A DNA stretch of 50,479 nt from Methanobacteriota archaeon (GTDB lineage Archaea; Thermoplasmatota; Thermoplasmata; Methanomassiliicoccales; UBA472), in contig JAJFUR010000037.1 in assembly GCA_021372335.1 (NCBI GenBank), positions 1 through 50,479 of the forward strand, read 5' to 3'. Under the pieces are notes generated by a model that was not told where the DNA came from, made no database searches, and worked only from the letters and a program-made list of their open reading frames with translations. Shown one piece after another: positions 1-7,820 of this stretch (the first letter of the stretch is position 1; the number at the start of each line of letters is the position of its first letter). The translations under genes were made by a program, and so were the position numbers.

Positions 1-61
1 TCTGAAGGAGAAGCGTTATCTTCCCGTAGAGCGGTCAAGGGCCGTTACCACGGGGGGTATC

Positions 62-748
62 ATGGACAAGGTGGAGAGCTTCAAGTGCCGGATATTGACC
101 TGGGACGAGATCGCTCATTGGACCGAGGCGGTGGCGTACGACATCGCTGACAACGGCTTCCGCCCGACGGTCGTCATCGGGCTCACCCGCGGAGGGTGGG
201 TGCCGGCCAGGGTGATCTGCGACCATCTGCAGGTGAAGAGGCTGTACGCGGTGAAGACCGAGCACTGGGGGGTGACCGCCAACCACGACGGGAGGGCGTT
301 GCTCACCCAGGAGCTTAACGCGAGCATTGAGGGCGAATCGGTCCTGATCGTGGACGACATCACCGACACGGGGGAGAGCCTCATGCTGGCCGAGAAGCAC
401 CTGGGGCAGATGGGGCCCAAGGAGGTCCGCACGGCCACGCTCCTCCACATCACCCATTCCAAGAAGCGCCCCGACTATTACGAGGTGGAGGTGCCAGAGG
501 AGGACTGGACATGGTTCATCTTCCCCTGGAACCTTCATGAGGACCTTCGTACCCTGCTCCCGAAGACGCTGCATACGCCGCAGACGGTGCTGGGCATCCA
601 GAAGGGCTTCAAGGAGCAGTTCCAGATAGACGTCCCTGAGGACCTCGTCCGTCGCACCATAAGGCATCTGGCCGCTTCCGGGAAGATCAGGAAGGAAGGG
701 GCGAAGTGGCACAGGGTCGATGCCGGGGAGGCCCTCGTCCCGAAGTAG
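62..748 (+). CDS. Phosphoribosyltransferase with C-terminal extension (COG2236-like)
   Basis: This 228-aa protein is a type I phosphoribosyltransferase, probably acting on a purine base or nucleoside precursor with PRPP in the cytoplasm. The PRPP-binding loop is visible as VLIVDDITDTGES (about residues 94-106), preceded by an RGGWVPAR segment (about 44-51), and the FPW motif near residue 155 is typical of COG2236 proteins. Residues about 165-228 form an extra charged helical tail that could be a small winged-helix domain; this is inference. The ATG at 62 follows a G-run (GGGGGG) that can serve as ribosome binding site. The frame stays open to the window edge, so an earlier start cannot be excluded. 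It ends in TAG. A second PRTase gene lies 226 bp downstream on the same strand. Confidence 0.8.
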   Translation: MDKVESFKCRILTWDEIAHWTEAVAYDIADNGFRPTVVIGLTRGGWVPARVICDHLQVKRLYAVKTEHWGVTANHDGRALLTQELNASIEGESVLIVDDITDTGESLMLAEKHLGQMGPKEVRTATLLHITHSKKRPDYYEVEVPEEDWTWFIFPWNLHEDLRTLLPKTLHTPQTVLGIQKGFKEQFQIDVPEDLVRRTIRHLAASGKIRKEGAKWHRVDAGEALVPK

Positions 749-935
749 GGCCGAGGACGCACAGGGCGTTCAATGCCATCGGACGACCAGGGCATCGGGG
801 CGCAACTGCGGCGATCACCGTCCCCTCAATCCCGGGCCTCGGGAAGGGCCTTGGGGAACGGTCCCCTGTGGAGACGGTTCTTCATGCCCGTGGTCCTCCC
901 GGGGATCGCTTGGAGGGGTCGTCTTGACGGGCGCA

Positions 936-946
936 TGATTAATTGG
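936..946 (+). promoter_or_regulatory. Candidate TATA box for hpt
   Basis: An AT-rich TGATTAATTGG stands out in GC-rich sequence about 30 nt before the hpt ATG at 975, the expected archaeal TATA distance for a very short leader. A second AT patch (GCATATACC, 955-963) lies too close to the ATG to be the main element. Confidence 0.35.
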
Positions 947-974
947 TGGCCGGGGCATATACCGCCCGAGGCGC

Positions 975-1532
975 ATGCTGGAGAGATTGAAGGAAAGCCT
1001 GGAGCGCAGCGATGTGGTGCGCTTCGGCGAATACCAATATTTCGTGCATCCCATCACCGACGGCATCCCAGCCATGGACCCCAGGGTCCTCGAGGAGGTG
1101 CTAGACCGCATCTTCGACATGATGCCCATGGACGTGGACTACCTCGTGGGAGCGGAGGCCATGGCCATCCCGCTCATCGTGCCCCTCTCGCTGATGACCG
1201 GGATCCCGTACAATGTGGTGCGCAAGCGCAGGTACGGCCTTCCAGGGGAGGTCAGTGTCCGCCAGACCACTGGGTACTCGGAGAAGGAGCTGTTCATCAA
1301 CGGGCTGAGGAAGGGTGACCGCGTCATCGTCATGGACGACGTGGTGAGCACCGGCGGCACGCTCCGGGCTATCGTGAAGGCGCTCAGGGCCATGGGCGTG
1401 GAGGTGGCCGACATCATAGTGGTGATCAGGAAGACCGACAGGCTCGAGGAGCTGGAAAGGGATATCGGCCAGAAGGTCAGGACCCTGGTGAGCGTGGAGG
1501 TGAGGGACGGCCGGGTCCATGTGCTTCCCTGA
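975..1532 (+). CDS. hpt: Hypoxanthine phosphoribosyltransferase, archaeal Hpt type
   Basis: This 185-aa enzyme should salvage hypoxanthine (possibly guanine) to IMP/GMP using PRPP. The PRPP loop VIVMDDVVSTGGT (about residues 117-129) carries the adjacent acidic pair of type I PRTases. The segment just before it (GEVSVRQTTGYSEKELFING) matches the archaeal Hpt signature as I remember it. The length is normal for the family, and the ATG at 975 gives a protein beginning directly with the family's N-terminal helix. It sits between another PRTase gene and a TctA-like membrane protein on the same strand but with gaps over 200 bp, so it is probably transcribed alone. Stop TGA. Confidence 0.85.
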   Translation: MLERLKESLERSDVVRFGEYQYFVHPITDGIPAMDPRVLEEVLDRIFDMMPMDVDYLVGAEAMAIPLIVPLSLMTGIPYNVVRKRRYGLPGEVSVRQTTGYSEKELFINGLRKGDRVIVMDDVVSTGGTLRAIVKALRAMGVEVADIIVVIRKTDRLEELERDIGQKVRTLVSVEVRDGRVHVLP

Positions 1533-1784
1533 ACCGGCGTCCCACCGCACGTCGGCGGGAACGTGATCGGGGCCGGGGTCGCAATGCGCGCTGTCCCTCA
1601 TCAAGGCCGAGACATTCCCTTCCCTGTTCAATGATGAGCGGTCCCCCACCCCGGCCCCCGCGAGGTCCTCCCTCTGCCTAGGAAGGGCATGCATGCCGCA
1701 CAACGACATATGAACCTCGGCGCAGAGCACGGTAAGGCTCACTGCAACCGTTCCCCTATTCATCCCACGCTCAACTGGTACCAT

Positions 1785-3317
1785 ATGCTCGGTGCGGACC
1801 TCCTGCTCCTGCTCTACTTCACCCTATTCGGGATGGGCCTCGGGGCGTTGTCCGGCCTGGCGCCCGGAATACATGTGAACACTCTCGCCGCCCTCCTGAT
1901 GATCGGTGCCCCCGCCCTGATAGCCCCTCTTGAGGGGCTGTGCCTCTCGGTGGGCTGCGCGCTCTCCCCGGCCCTGCTCCTTGCCTGCGCGATCCTGTCG
2001 GCGGCGGTCTGTCACTCCTTCCTGGACTACATACCGTCGCTGATCATGGGCGTACCGGACGAATCGGAGTGTCTCTCCGTCCTCCCCTCCCACCGCCTGC
2101 TGCTGGAGGGAAAGGGGATGAACGCCCTGCAGGCGGCCGCCCAGGGAAGCCTGGTGGGGGCCATGGCCGGTCTCATCGCCCTGCTCCTTCTCCCTTTCGT
2201 CCACGCTGAGGCCGGGGAGGCCCTGGAGCGGATCTCCCCCTTAGTTCCGTGGATACTGCTGCTCATCCCCTTCCTCCTCTTCTGGGCGGAGAGCGGGAAG
2301 GCCAATCCCAAGGCGCAGCTGGACATGCGCGCCGGCCGTGCGATGCCGACCAATGTCATCTCCTTGAAGAGGCACGTCCCGGTGCACGGCGACTCCGCCA
2401 GGGTGATCGGGACCGTGCGCAAGCGGCGGGGAAGGTGGACCGTATGGACGCCCGCGCAGTCCTTCGTCATCCGCGGCAGGGGATTGAAGGAAGGCCATCA
2501 GCTGCTCCTAGGTCAATGGACCGTCCGCAGGGACAGACTGCCGCTCATCGGCTGGTCTGTGCTCCTTTTCCTGTGCTCAGGCGCCCTGGGCATCATGGCC
2601 ATGGACGGCCTTGTGCCGGGCCAGGACATCTGGACGGGGATGGAGGGCAACATGCTCATGCCCCTCTTCACCGGGCTCTTCGGCCTTCCCCTGCTCATCG
2701 GGTCCTCCCGGGGCCGCATGCCTGAGCAGAGCGGAGAGGCGGGCGCGCCCCCGTCCGTGACCGGGGCGCTGAAAGGGTCCTTCATGGGCGGGCTGGTGGG
2801 ATGGCTGCCGGGCGTCACGGCAACGGCCGGCGCGGTACTGACCACCATGCTCCCCCGCTCCCGCGCGGGGCCGGAGGAGTTCATCTGCACCGTGTCCGCG
2901 GTGGGCACCGGGGCGGCGGTGCTCGGCCTGGGGACCCTTGTCCTTCTCGGGAAGGGGAGGAGCGGCACGCTGCTTGCTATGCAGGGGGTCGTGCCCTCGC
3001 TCTCGGTCGAGGACCTGCCGGCGCTGTTCCTCTGCATCCTCATATCGTCCCTTGTATCATACTCCCTCACCATGCGCCTGGGCAGGAGGCTCCTCCTGCA
3101 GGCCCAGGGGCGGGACCTTACGGCGCTGAACAAGGGCGCGCTGGTCGGCATGGTCGTCCTCTCCTTTCTCCTGGCAGGCCCAGGTGGCCTGCTGCTCCTG
3201 CTGCTCTCCACCCTCCTGGGGATGGTGCCTGGAAGGGTCGGCGTCAGCAGGGTGCACCTCACCGGCTGCCTGCTGTTCCCCATCCTCCTTCACTATTTCG
3301 CCCCGTTCCTGCGGTAG
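1785..3317 (+). CDS. TctA-family (COG1784-like) archaeal membrane protein with soluble insert
   Basis: This 510-aa polytopic membrane protein resembles the TctA/DUF112 permease fold. The N-terminal half begins with a hydrophobic helix and the family-like GALSGLAPGIHVNT segment (about residues 17-30). A homologous-looking GGLVGWLPGVTATAG follows in the second half, fitting an internal duplication. Between the halves (about residues 165-250) lies a non-hydrophobic, beta-rich stretch rich in Val, Arg and Gly that could be an OB-like cytoplasmic domain; this is inference. No TctB or TctC partner is nearby, so a standard tripartite transporter is unlikely and the substrate is unknown. I chose the ATG at 1785 because the upstream in-frame extension is polar and uncharacteristic. 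The 3' end overlaps the convergent polymerase gene by 25 bp. Stop TAG. Confidence 0.7.
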   Translation: MLGADLLLLLYFTLFGMGLGALSGLAPGIHVNTLAALLMIGAPALIAPLEGLCLSVGCALSPALLLACAILSAAVCHSFLDYIPSLIMGVPDESECLSVLPSHRLLLEGKGMNALQAAAQGSLVGAMAGLIALLLLPFVHAEAGEALERISPLVPWILLLIPFLLFWAESGKANPKAQLDMRAGRAMPTNVISLKRHVPVHGDSARVIGTVRKRRGRWTVWTPAQSFVIRGRGLKEGHQLLLGQWTVRRDRLPLIGWSVLLFLCSGALGIMAMDGLVPGQDIWTGMEGNMLMPLFTGLFGLPLLIGSSRGRMPEQSGEAGAPPSVTGALKGSFMGGLVGWLPGVTATAGAVLTTMLPRSRAGPEEFICTVSAVGTGAAVLGLGTLVLLGKGRSGTLLAMQGVVPSLSVEDLPALFLCILISSLVSYSLTMRLGRRLLLQAQGRDLTALNKGALVGMVVLSFLLAGPGGLLLLLLSTLLGMVPGRVGVSRVHLTGCLLFPILLHYFAPFLR

Positions 3318-5449
3318 AACTCCCCCAATCTGACCTGGCCGAGATCGAAGGGCGAGAGCAGCTCGCCGGCGGCCCGGAACAGCAGTTCCTCGTACCGTCC
3401 GGCGTCGTACCCCTCCGTCCCCTCCAGGAACTGCGCCACCTTCACCTCCTTCCCGGGGGTCAGGACGAACTCGACTGTCTCCCCGGGCGGTGTGCGGAAG
3501 CCCCGGTCCTCCAGCTGGCATAGCGCGCGGAACTGGTCGTTCCTCTGCCGGTACTCGCTCAGCTCCCGCGTTATGCGCTTCGAAAGCACCAGCTTCTCCA
3601 GCGGCGTCTCCATGTCCCTGAGGTTCCGTACGAACGTATCCAGAACATCCAGCGCCTCCGGGATGCGATGACGGAATCCTTCGGCATCCTCTCCCAGGGC
3701 CAATCTGTCAAGCATGCCCTGCTGCAGTTCCCTGGCTAGCGTGCAAGTGTCCCTTCTGCGGAGGGCTATGCCGCGTACCTTCAGCTCCCCGTCCTGGAAG
3801 GCGCCATAGTAACGGTTCAGTGCCCCGGCGCCATTGGTCAGGTTCGGCAGGAAGACGATCCACTTGTACTCCCCGTCCCAGACCAGCGGTATGCCCATGC
3901 GCTGCCCTATCTCCCGGCAATAGGCCTCGACATCTCCGTTCCCCTCCAGCCACAGCGAGTCCACGATGCCGTGCAGGATCCGGAAGCCGCGGTGCTCGGC
4001 CACCTCCGCCGATCTGAGCAATATCTCCCGGCCATAGGCGGTGATGGCCTCGTGGCACTCGATACGGCCGAAGCGCGCGTTCCTGTAGCCCGTGTAGCCG
4101 AAGCAGGTCACCAGTACCCACTTGAGCACCTTGGCCCGCTGGTCGTAAATGGCGCTCCTGCACCCCCCCTCCCGCTTCAACCGCTTGAGGGCGATGCGCC
4201 GGCGGACGAGGGGCTCCAGCACCCTGCCTAGCAACCCTTGGCGCTTGGTGCAGGTCCAATAGCCAAGGCCGGGAACGGGCTCCCCGCCATCCGAACAGCA
4301 TTCACAGTTCAGCGTCTCCGGGGAGATGTTGTGACGGACCATTATGCTCGGGTACAGCGAGGTGAAGTCCACCTCCTGGACGCGTTCATGCAGCCCGACC
4401 TTCGGCTCGTAGATGAGGCCGCCCCGGTCACAGGCCACCAGCTCGGCGGCGGTCTTGAACCCCTCAGGCAGGTTCTTCTTCCACATCACCAGCGAGCCCA
4501 TCTTGGAGGCCTCGTTCACCTGCATGGCGCTGATGGCGCTGCCAGGGGACATGCGGGCCATGTCCTGCATCGATATGCGCGCCAGCCGGCAGAGGTCGAT
4601 AAGCCCGGCCATGCCCCCCTCCTGATAGATGAACGAGGAGCCCTTGTCCAGGTGGATGCGCCCGCGCAGCTTGTACGCGGGCGGTTTGTAGAGGATCCGA
4701 CCATAGGTGAAGTAGCTCTTGCCCTTGCCCAAGCGCTTTCCCCCCTCCCTGCCCAATTCCAGCTCCATCTCGTTGCGCGCGGCGCACCTCTCCAGGAACG
4801 GAAGGTGGAAGCTGTCCCCGCCATCGGTGACCAGCACGTCAGGGTCCTTGGCGCGGAGGGTTGCCTGAAGCATGTCCAGGATGTCCGCCTCCTTGCCCTC
4901 CATGACAGTGTCGTCGAGGGTGGCTCGCTTCAGGCGGTCCTCCAACGTCGGCATGCCCCGGCGAGCGGAGGTCTCCAACGTAAGCTCACAGGTGCGCAGC
5001 TCGGGCATCGGGTAGTCCAATCGGAACGGTGCGTCTAGGTTATGCCAGCGCTCCACATCCATTAGCCCCATCGGGAAGACCTTGCGGTACAGGAAGTAGC
5101 GGGTGTCCATGCGCATGTCCACGTTGAAAAGCGTGTGATCCCGGTGGCACCCCCACCTGTCCACGGTCTTCGCCAAAGGCATGAGGTTGCGGTACCCTTT
5201 GGGCGTGACCTTCAGCACGTCCTCCAGAGGTCCCGTGAGCCATGTCCGGTGCCTCTCCCAACGATGCTCCACGCCGGCCTCCTTCAGCCCGAGGAGGAGG
5301 TCCTGTTTCCGTTCCGCGGAGGGCTTCACATAAAAGGACGGACGGTACTCGCGGTCGGCGATGCGCTCCACGCCGGCCGGGGTCTTGACCCAGGTGACCA
5401 TCTCGTTGTTGACCTCGTCCGCATAGCAGTCCAGGATCCATCCGCGCAT
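3293..5449 (-). CDS. polB2: PolB2-type family B DNA polymerase with degenerate exonuclease and altered motif C
   Basis: This 718-aa protein is a family B DNA polymerase of the divergent archaeal PolB2 (Dpo2) kind, probably involved in damage tolerance rather than replication. Motif A is intact (DFTSLYPS, Asp361). Motif B is present but altered (K443 to FG at 450-451, with VTC replacing the usual NS dipeptide region). Motif C reads HGIVDS (493-498) instead of YGDTDS: the second Asp (497) remains while the first is Ile. The exonuclease domain looks dead. The Exo I region (about 154-160) lacks the DIE motif, and the Exo II region (208-219) reads TDGGDSFHLPFL. The gene is the last of a tight three-gene operon, starting 4 nt after the 79-aa gene. 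Its stop TAG overlaps the convergent TctA-like gene by 25 bp. Family assignment is by motif pattern; biochemical activity is inference. Confidence 0.85.
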   Translation of the reverse strand: MRGWILDCYADEVNNEMVTWVKTPAGVERIADREYRPSFYVKPSAERKQDLLLGLKEAGVEHRWERHRTWLTGPLEDVLKVTPKGYRNLMPLAKTVDRWGCHRDHTLFNVDMRMDTRYFLYRKVFPMGLMDVERWHNLDAPFRLDYPMPELRTCELTLETSARRGMPTLEDRLKRATLDDTVMEGKEADILDMLQATLRAKDPDVLVTDGGDSFHLPFLERCAARNEMELELGREGGKRLGKGKSYFTYGRILYKPPAYKLRGRIHLDKGSSFIYQEGGMAGLIDLCRLARISMQDMARMSPGSAISAMQVNEASKMGSLVMWKKNLPEGFKTAAELVACDRGGLIYEPKVGLHERVQEVDFTSLYPSIMVRHNISPETLNCECCSDGGEPVPGLGYWTCTKRQGLLGRVLEPLVRRRIALKRLKREGGCRSAIYDQRAKVLKWVLVTCFGYTGYRNARFGRIECHEAITAYGREILLRSAEVAEHRGFRILHGIVDSLWLEGNGDVEAYCREIGQRMGIPLVWDGEYKWIVFLPNLTNGAGALNRYYGAFQDGELKVRGIALRRRDTCTLARELQQGMLDRLALGEDAEGFRHRIPEALDVLDTFVRNLRDMETPLEKLVLSKRITRELSEYRQRNDQFRALCQLEDRGFRTPPGETVEFVLTPGKEVKVAQFLEGTEGYDAGRYEELLFRAAGELLSPFDLGQVRLGEFYRRNGAK

Positions 5450-5453
5450 TCGA

Positions 5454-5693
5454 TCAGGCCTTCTTGCGCAGGCGCTCCAGTTCCTTCTCCTGCTCCAAGA
5501 GGATAGAGAGCAGCGCCCCTTCCAGGGGATCGAGGAATGCCGCTACCGTACAAGCCGAGGCGTGCATGCGCACCTTGTCGGAAAGGCGATCGAACGCCGC
5601 ACGATCCTCCTGCGGAAGGGCGCGTCGAAAATCGCTCCAGCTTTGGAAGAGGGATTCCGAGGCCATGCGGTACGTTGGTACGGTGCGCCCCAT
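5454..5693 (-). CDS. Small conserved protein of the PolB2 cassette
   Basis: This 79-aa protein is predicted to be mostly helical. It begins GRTVPTYRMA, has a charged middle (RRALPQEDRAAFDRL) and ends in a Glu/Leu/Arg-rich helix (LEQEKELERLRKK) that could form a short coiled coil. I recall similar small proteins (MGRT-PTYR start, DPL near the centre) beside PolB2-like genes in haloarchaea, but could not search for them. Its ATG overlaps the stop of the RecA-like gene (TGATG) and the polymerase starts 4 nt after its stop, so translation of the three is probably coupled. No catalytic motif is visible; a scaffold or bridge between the polymerase and the RecA-like protein is inference. Confidence 0.75.
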   Translation of the reverse strand: MGRTVPTYRMASESLFQSWSDFRRALPQEDRAAFDRLSDKVRMHASACTVAAFLDPLEGALLSILLEQEKELERLRKKA

Positions 5694-6430
5694 CAGAACC
5701 TCCTCCGATATTCGTCCAAGGTGGTCTGGTTCGGCGGTACCGGTCGGTACATGATCTCCCGCTCCTCCCGAGGCAACGAGATGCGCACGTAGCCGGAGCG
5801 ATGCTCCACGCTGACCACGCGATCCGCCTTCTCATAAAAAAGGGAGCGCAGCCCCTTGCGGTACATCAGCTTCGCTAAGCCGTAGTTGGTCACCACGCTC
5901 ACGGTGCGGTGCTTGGACGTAAGGGAACGCAGCTTGCCCATGCCCCTTTCCATGAGCTTCAACGATTCATCCCAGTCCATGTCCGCGTCCTGGAAGAGGT
6001 CCGGGTAGCACGATACGATGACCATTCCCCCCCTGCTGCGAACAAGCTCCTCCTCAAGGGAGTCCTCCACAAGGGTGGACATCTGATAGGCGGTGAACGC
6101 CCGCGACACGCTTATGCTGTTGAGCACCTCCTCCGGCCGCAGCCGGAAGCGCTTGCAAATGTATGTGAGATCGTAGGGATTCACGGAGTTCCCCCCATCC
6201 ACCCAGATCACGTCGCGATGCCATTCGCGCACGAAGTTCACACTGAGCATGTTGACCAGGGCGAACAGCATCCTATCGGAGCTGTCGATGGTGGTGACCG
6301 TCCCCGGTGCCAGGCCTCCGAGCAGCTCGTCCACCGGAGGTATGGCGGTGGTGGCCAGCATCCCATCCGGTTCGGGGGGGAGGGCGCGGACCAGCGGTTC
6401 GGTCACCGTTTCGGGCATGGAGCGGTACAT
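5693..6430 (-). CDS. RadA/RadB-like RecA-superfamily protein lacking Walker A
   Basis: This 245-aa protein has the RecA-core layout of archaeal RadA/RadB. A VDELLGGLAPGTVTTI segment (33-48) corresponds to the strand and turn before the P-loop. VIWVDGGNSVNPYDL (74-88) matches the RadA strand that carries an acidic tip. VSRAFTAYQM (108-117) matches the conserved arginine region. The P-loop itself is gone: SSDRM (50-54) stands where G-S-G-K-T should be. The Walker B position reads VIVSCYPD (137-144), without the usual Asp directly after the hydrophobic strand. It is therefore probably a non-hydrolysing paralogue, comparable in role to accessory RecA-like proteins of mutasomes (inference). I chose the ATG at 6430 because it follows GGTGAG and a TATA box is correctly spaced. 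First gene of the polB2 operon. Confidence 0.8.
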   Translation of the reverse strand: MYRSMPETVTEPLVRALPPEPDGMLATTAIPPVDELLGGLAPGTVTTIDSSDRMLFALVNMLSVNFVREWHRDVIWVDGGNSVNPYDLTYICKRFRLRPEEVLNSISVSRAFTAYQMSTLVEDSLEEELVRSRGGMVIVSCYPDLFQDADMDWDESLKLMERGMGKLRSLTSKHRTVSVVTNYGLAKLMYRKGLRSLFYEKADRVVSVEHRSGYVRISLPREEREIMYRPVPPNQTTLDEYRRRF

Positions 6431-6458
6431 CTGCTCACCGTACCAACCTCGCCTTGTA

Positions 6459-6468
6459 GGTATAAAGG
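6459..6468 (-). promoter_or_regulatory. TATA box of the recA-like/polB2 operon
   Basis: On the minus strand the sequence CCTTTATACC lies about 30-35 nt before the ATG at 6430, the normal archaeal TATA position for a short leader containing GGTGAG. It indicates that the three-gene cassette has its own promoter. No obvious operator repeat is seen. Confidence 0.6.
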
Positions 6469-6563
6469 GCTGACAGGGGGAGGTGGGTGAAAATGGGCGG
6501 GGACAGCTCAAAGGGTCGTTGTGCGTGTGCCGTCGATCGTCCTTTAGGACCAGGACCCCGAGG

Positions 6564-6577
6564 CAATATCTATATCT
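6564..6577 (+). promoter_or_regulatory. TATA box of the 37-aa membrane protein gene
   Basis: CAATATCTATATC is about 35-40 nt upstream of the ATG at 6608 and would give a leader of about 10 nt carrying GGTGA. A short inverted repeat (GTCCT-TT-AGGAC, 6538-6549) lies just upstream and could be an operator; that is speculative. Confidence 0.5.
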
Positions 6578-6607
6578 TACAGGGCGTAATAAATATCGGT
6601 GAGCAAA

Positions 6608-6721
6608 ATGAGCATGTCGATACACGAATGGGAGCTTCGACGCAAGCGAATGGTCGAGCGCGTCCTAGGCACGGCGCAGGTGATAATGATCGTCTTGGTC
6701 ATGGCCATGCTCGCCTATTGA
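6608..6721 (+). CDS. 37-aa single-span membrane protein
   Basis: The reading frame starts ATG AGC ATG at 6608 and ends TGA at 6719-6721. It encodes a basic, charged N-terminus (MSMSIHEWELRRKRMVERV) followed by one hydrophobic helix (VIMIVLVMAMLAY). The charge distribution predicts a cytoplasmic N-terminus. A Shine-Dalgarno-like GGTGA lies 5 nt before the ATG and a TATA box is upstream, so the gene looks real despite its size. I do not recognise the family. It is 85 bp upstream of the MBL nuclease gene on the same strand, and divergent from the recA-like/polB2 operon. Confidence 0.6.
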   Translation: MSMSIHEWELRRKRMVERVLGTAQVIMIVLVMAMLAY

Positions 6722-6806
6722 TGGCATGGCAGGGTCCGAAGGGACGGTGCCACGATCAAAGGCCCGCGCGCTATCGGTAAATAGCCGACCATGCATTCTC
6801 CGCCCG

Positions 6807-7820
6807 ATGGAAAGGGATGGGCCTTCCGTTCGCTTAGGCAACGGCATCGAGGTCGCCTATGGCGACACCACTTTCTTCCTGGACCCACGCAAGGTCACCG
6901 CAGAGGGCGTCTGTTGCGTCTCCCACGCCCATTCCGACCACATGCCCTCCAGCTTTGCCGGGGGCCCAATCCACTGCTCGGACATCACCCTGCGGTGCAT
7001 GCGCGGGAGGGTGAAGAGCAAGCGGTCCAAGAACTACCTGGAGGACCCGGAACGGAACAATAGCCCCCTGGTCGAGGCAAGCGGCGCCGGGCACATCCTC
7101 GGGTCGAACATGTTCATGCTCGATGCCGGGCAGAGGGTCCTGTACACCGGGGACCTCTGCCCCCAGTCCCGCCTGGGCATAGAGGGTGCCAGACCGCAGA
7201 AGTGCGACGTGCTGATAATCGAGGCCACCTACGGCGACCCAAGGTACCGCTTCCCGGACCGCCGGGAGATGATCAGGGTCATCCACGACTGGGTCGAGGA
7301 CATGTTGGACCAGGGCTATTCGGCGGTCCTGCACGCCTATCCCCTCGGCAAATCCCAGGAACTCATCACCATGCTGAGGGATCTCCGGCCGCGCCTGCAC
7401 GGCTCGGTGCTCGAGACCACCCGCATGATGGAGGCGGACGACCTGCGCTTCGATTACCTTCCCTTCGATCCCGAAGACCTCGACCCCCAGCTGGTCATCA
7501 GCCCGGGGGCTTGGGGGGAAAACGGCCTCAGTGTCCTCAGGAAGAAGCGCTCCGCCGACGTCTCCGGGTGGTGCCTCGGGACCGGAGGCCGGTCCGGGGG
7601 CAGGATAGGATGGGGCATGGACCAGGGGTTCGCGTACTCGGACCATGCGGACTTCTATGAGCTCCTCGATTTCATTGACAGGTGCGACCCGTCCGTGGTC
7701 TACACCCACCATGGCTCGGAGGGAACGCTCGCCCAGGAGATCCAGGGGCGGCTGGGCATCACAGCCATCCCGCTCACGCGGGAAAAGAAGGGGCAGACGA
7801 ACCTGGGCCGCTACTGCTGA
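6807..7820 (+). CDS. MBL-fold exonuclease-like protein (COG1236)
   Basis: This 337-aa protein belongs to the metallo-beta-lactamase superfamily, in the group that includes archaeal RNA-processing nucleases and relatives of DNA-repair nucleases. The zinc motif SHAHSDH (about residues 36-42) is intact, with further metal ligands in the GAGHILGS and YTGDLCP segments and in FAYSDHADF and YTHHGS near the C-terminus. The full CPSF beta-CASP signature is less obvious, and there are no KH domains, so it is the short single-module type. I chose the ATG at 6807 because the family N-terminus begins there. It ends (TGA) 10 bp inside the convergent cbf5 gene. Nuclease activity on RNA or DNA is inferred from the family. 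Confidence 0.75.
   Translation: MERDGPSVRLGNGIEVAYGDTTFFLDPRKVTAEGVCCVSHAHSDHMPSSFAGGPIHCSDITLRCMRGRVKSKRSKNYLEDPERNNSPLVEASGAGHILGSNMFMLDAGQRVLYTGDLCPQSRLGIEGARPQKCDVLIIEATYGDPRYRFPDRREMIRVIHDWVEDMLDQGYSAVLHAYPLGKSQELITMLRDLRPRLHGSVLETTRMMEADDLRFDYLPFDPEDLDPQLVISPGAWGENGLSVLRKKRSADVSGWCLGTGGRSGGRIGWGMDQGFAYSDHADFYELLDFIDRCDPSVVYTHHGSEGTLAQEIQGRLGITAIPLTREKKGQTNLGRYC

Noticed and set aside
1631-1637. ATGATGA resembling a C box of a C/D guide RNA
   Set aside because: No CTGA D box or second box pair follows within the expected 60 nt.
3293-5449. Reading the family B polymerase as the main replicative enzyme
   Set aside because: Motif C, Exo I and Exo II are altered, and the length and operon partners fit PolB2 instead.
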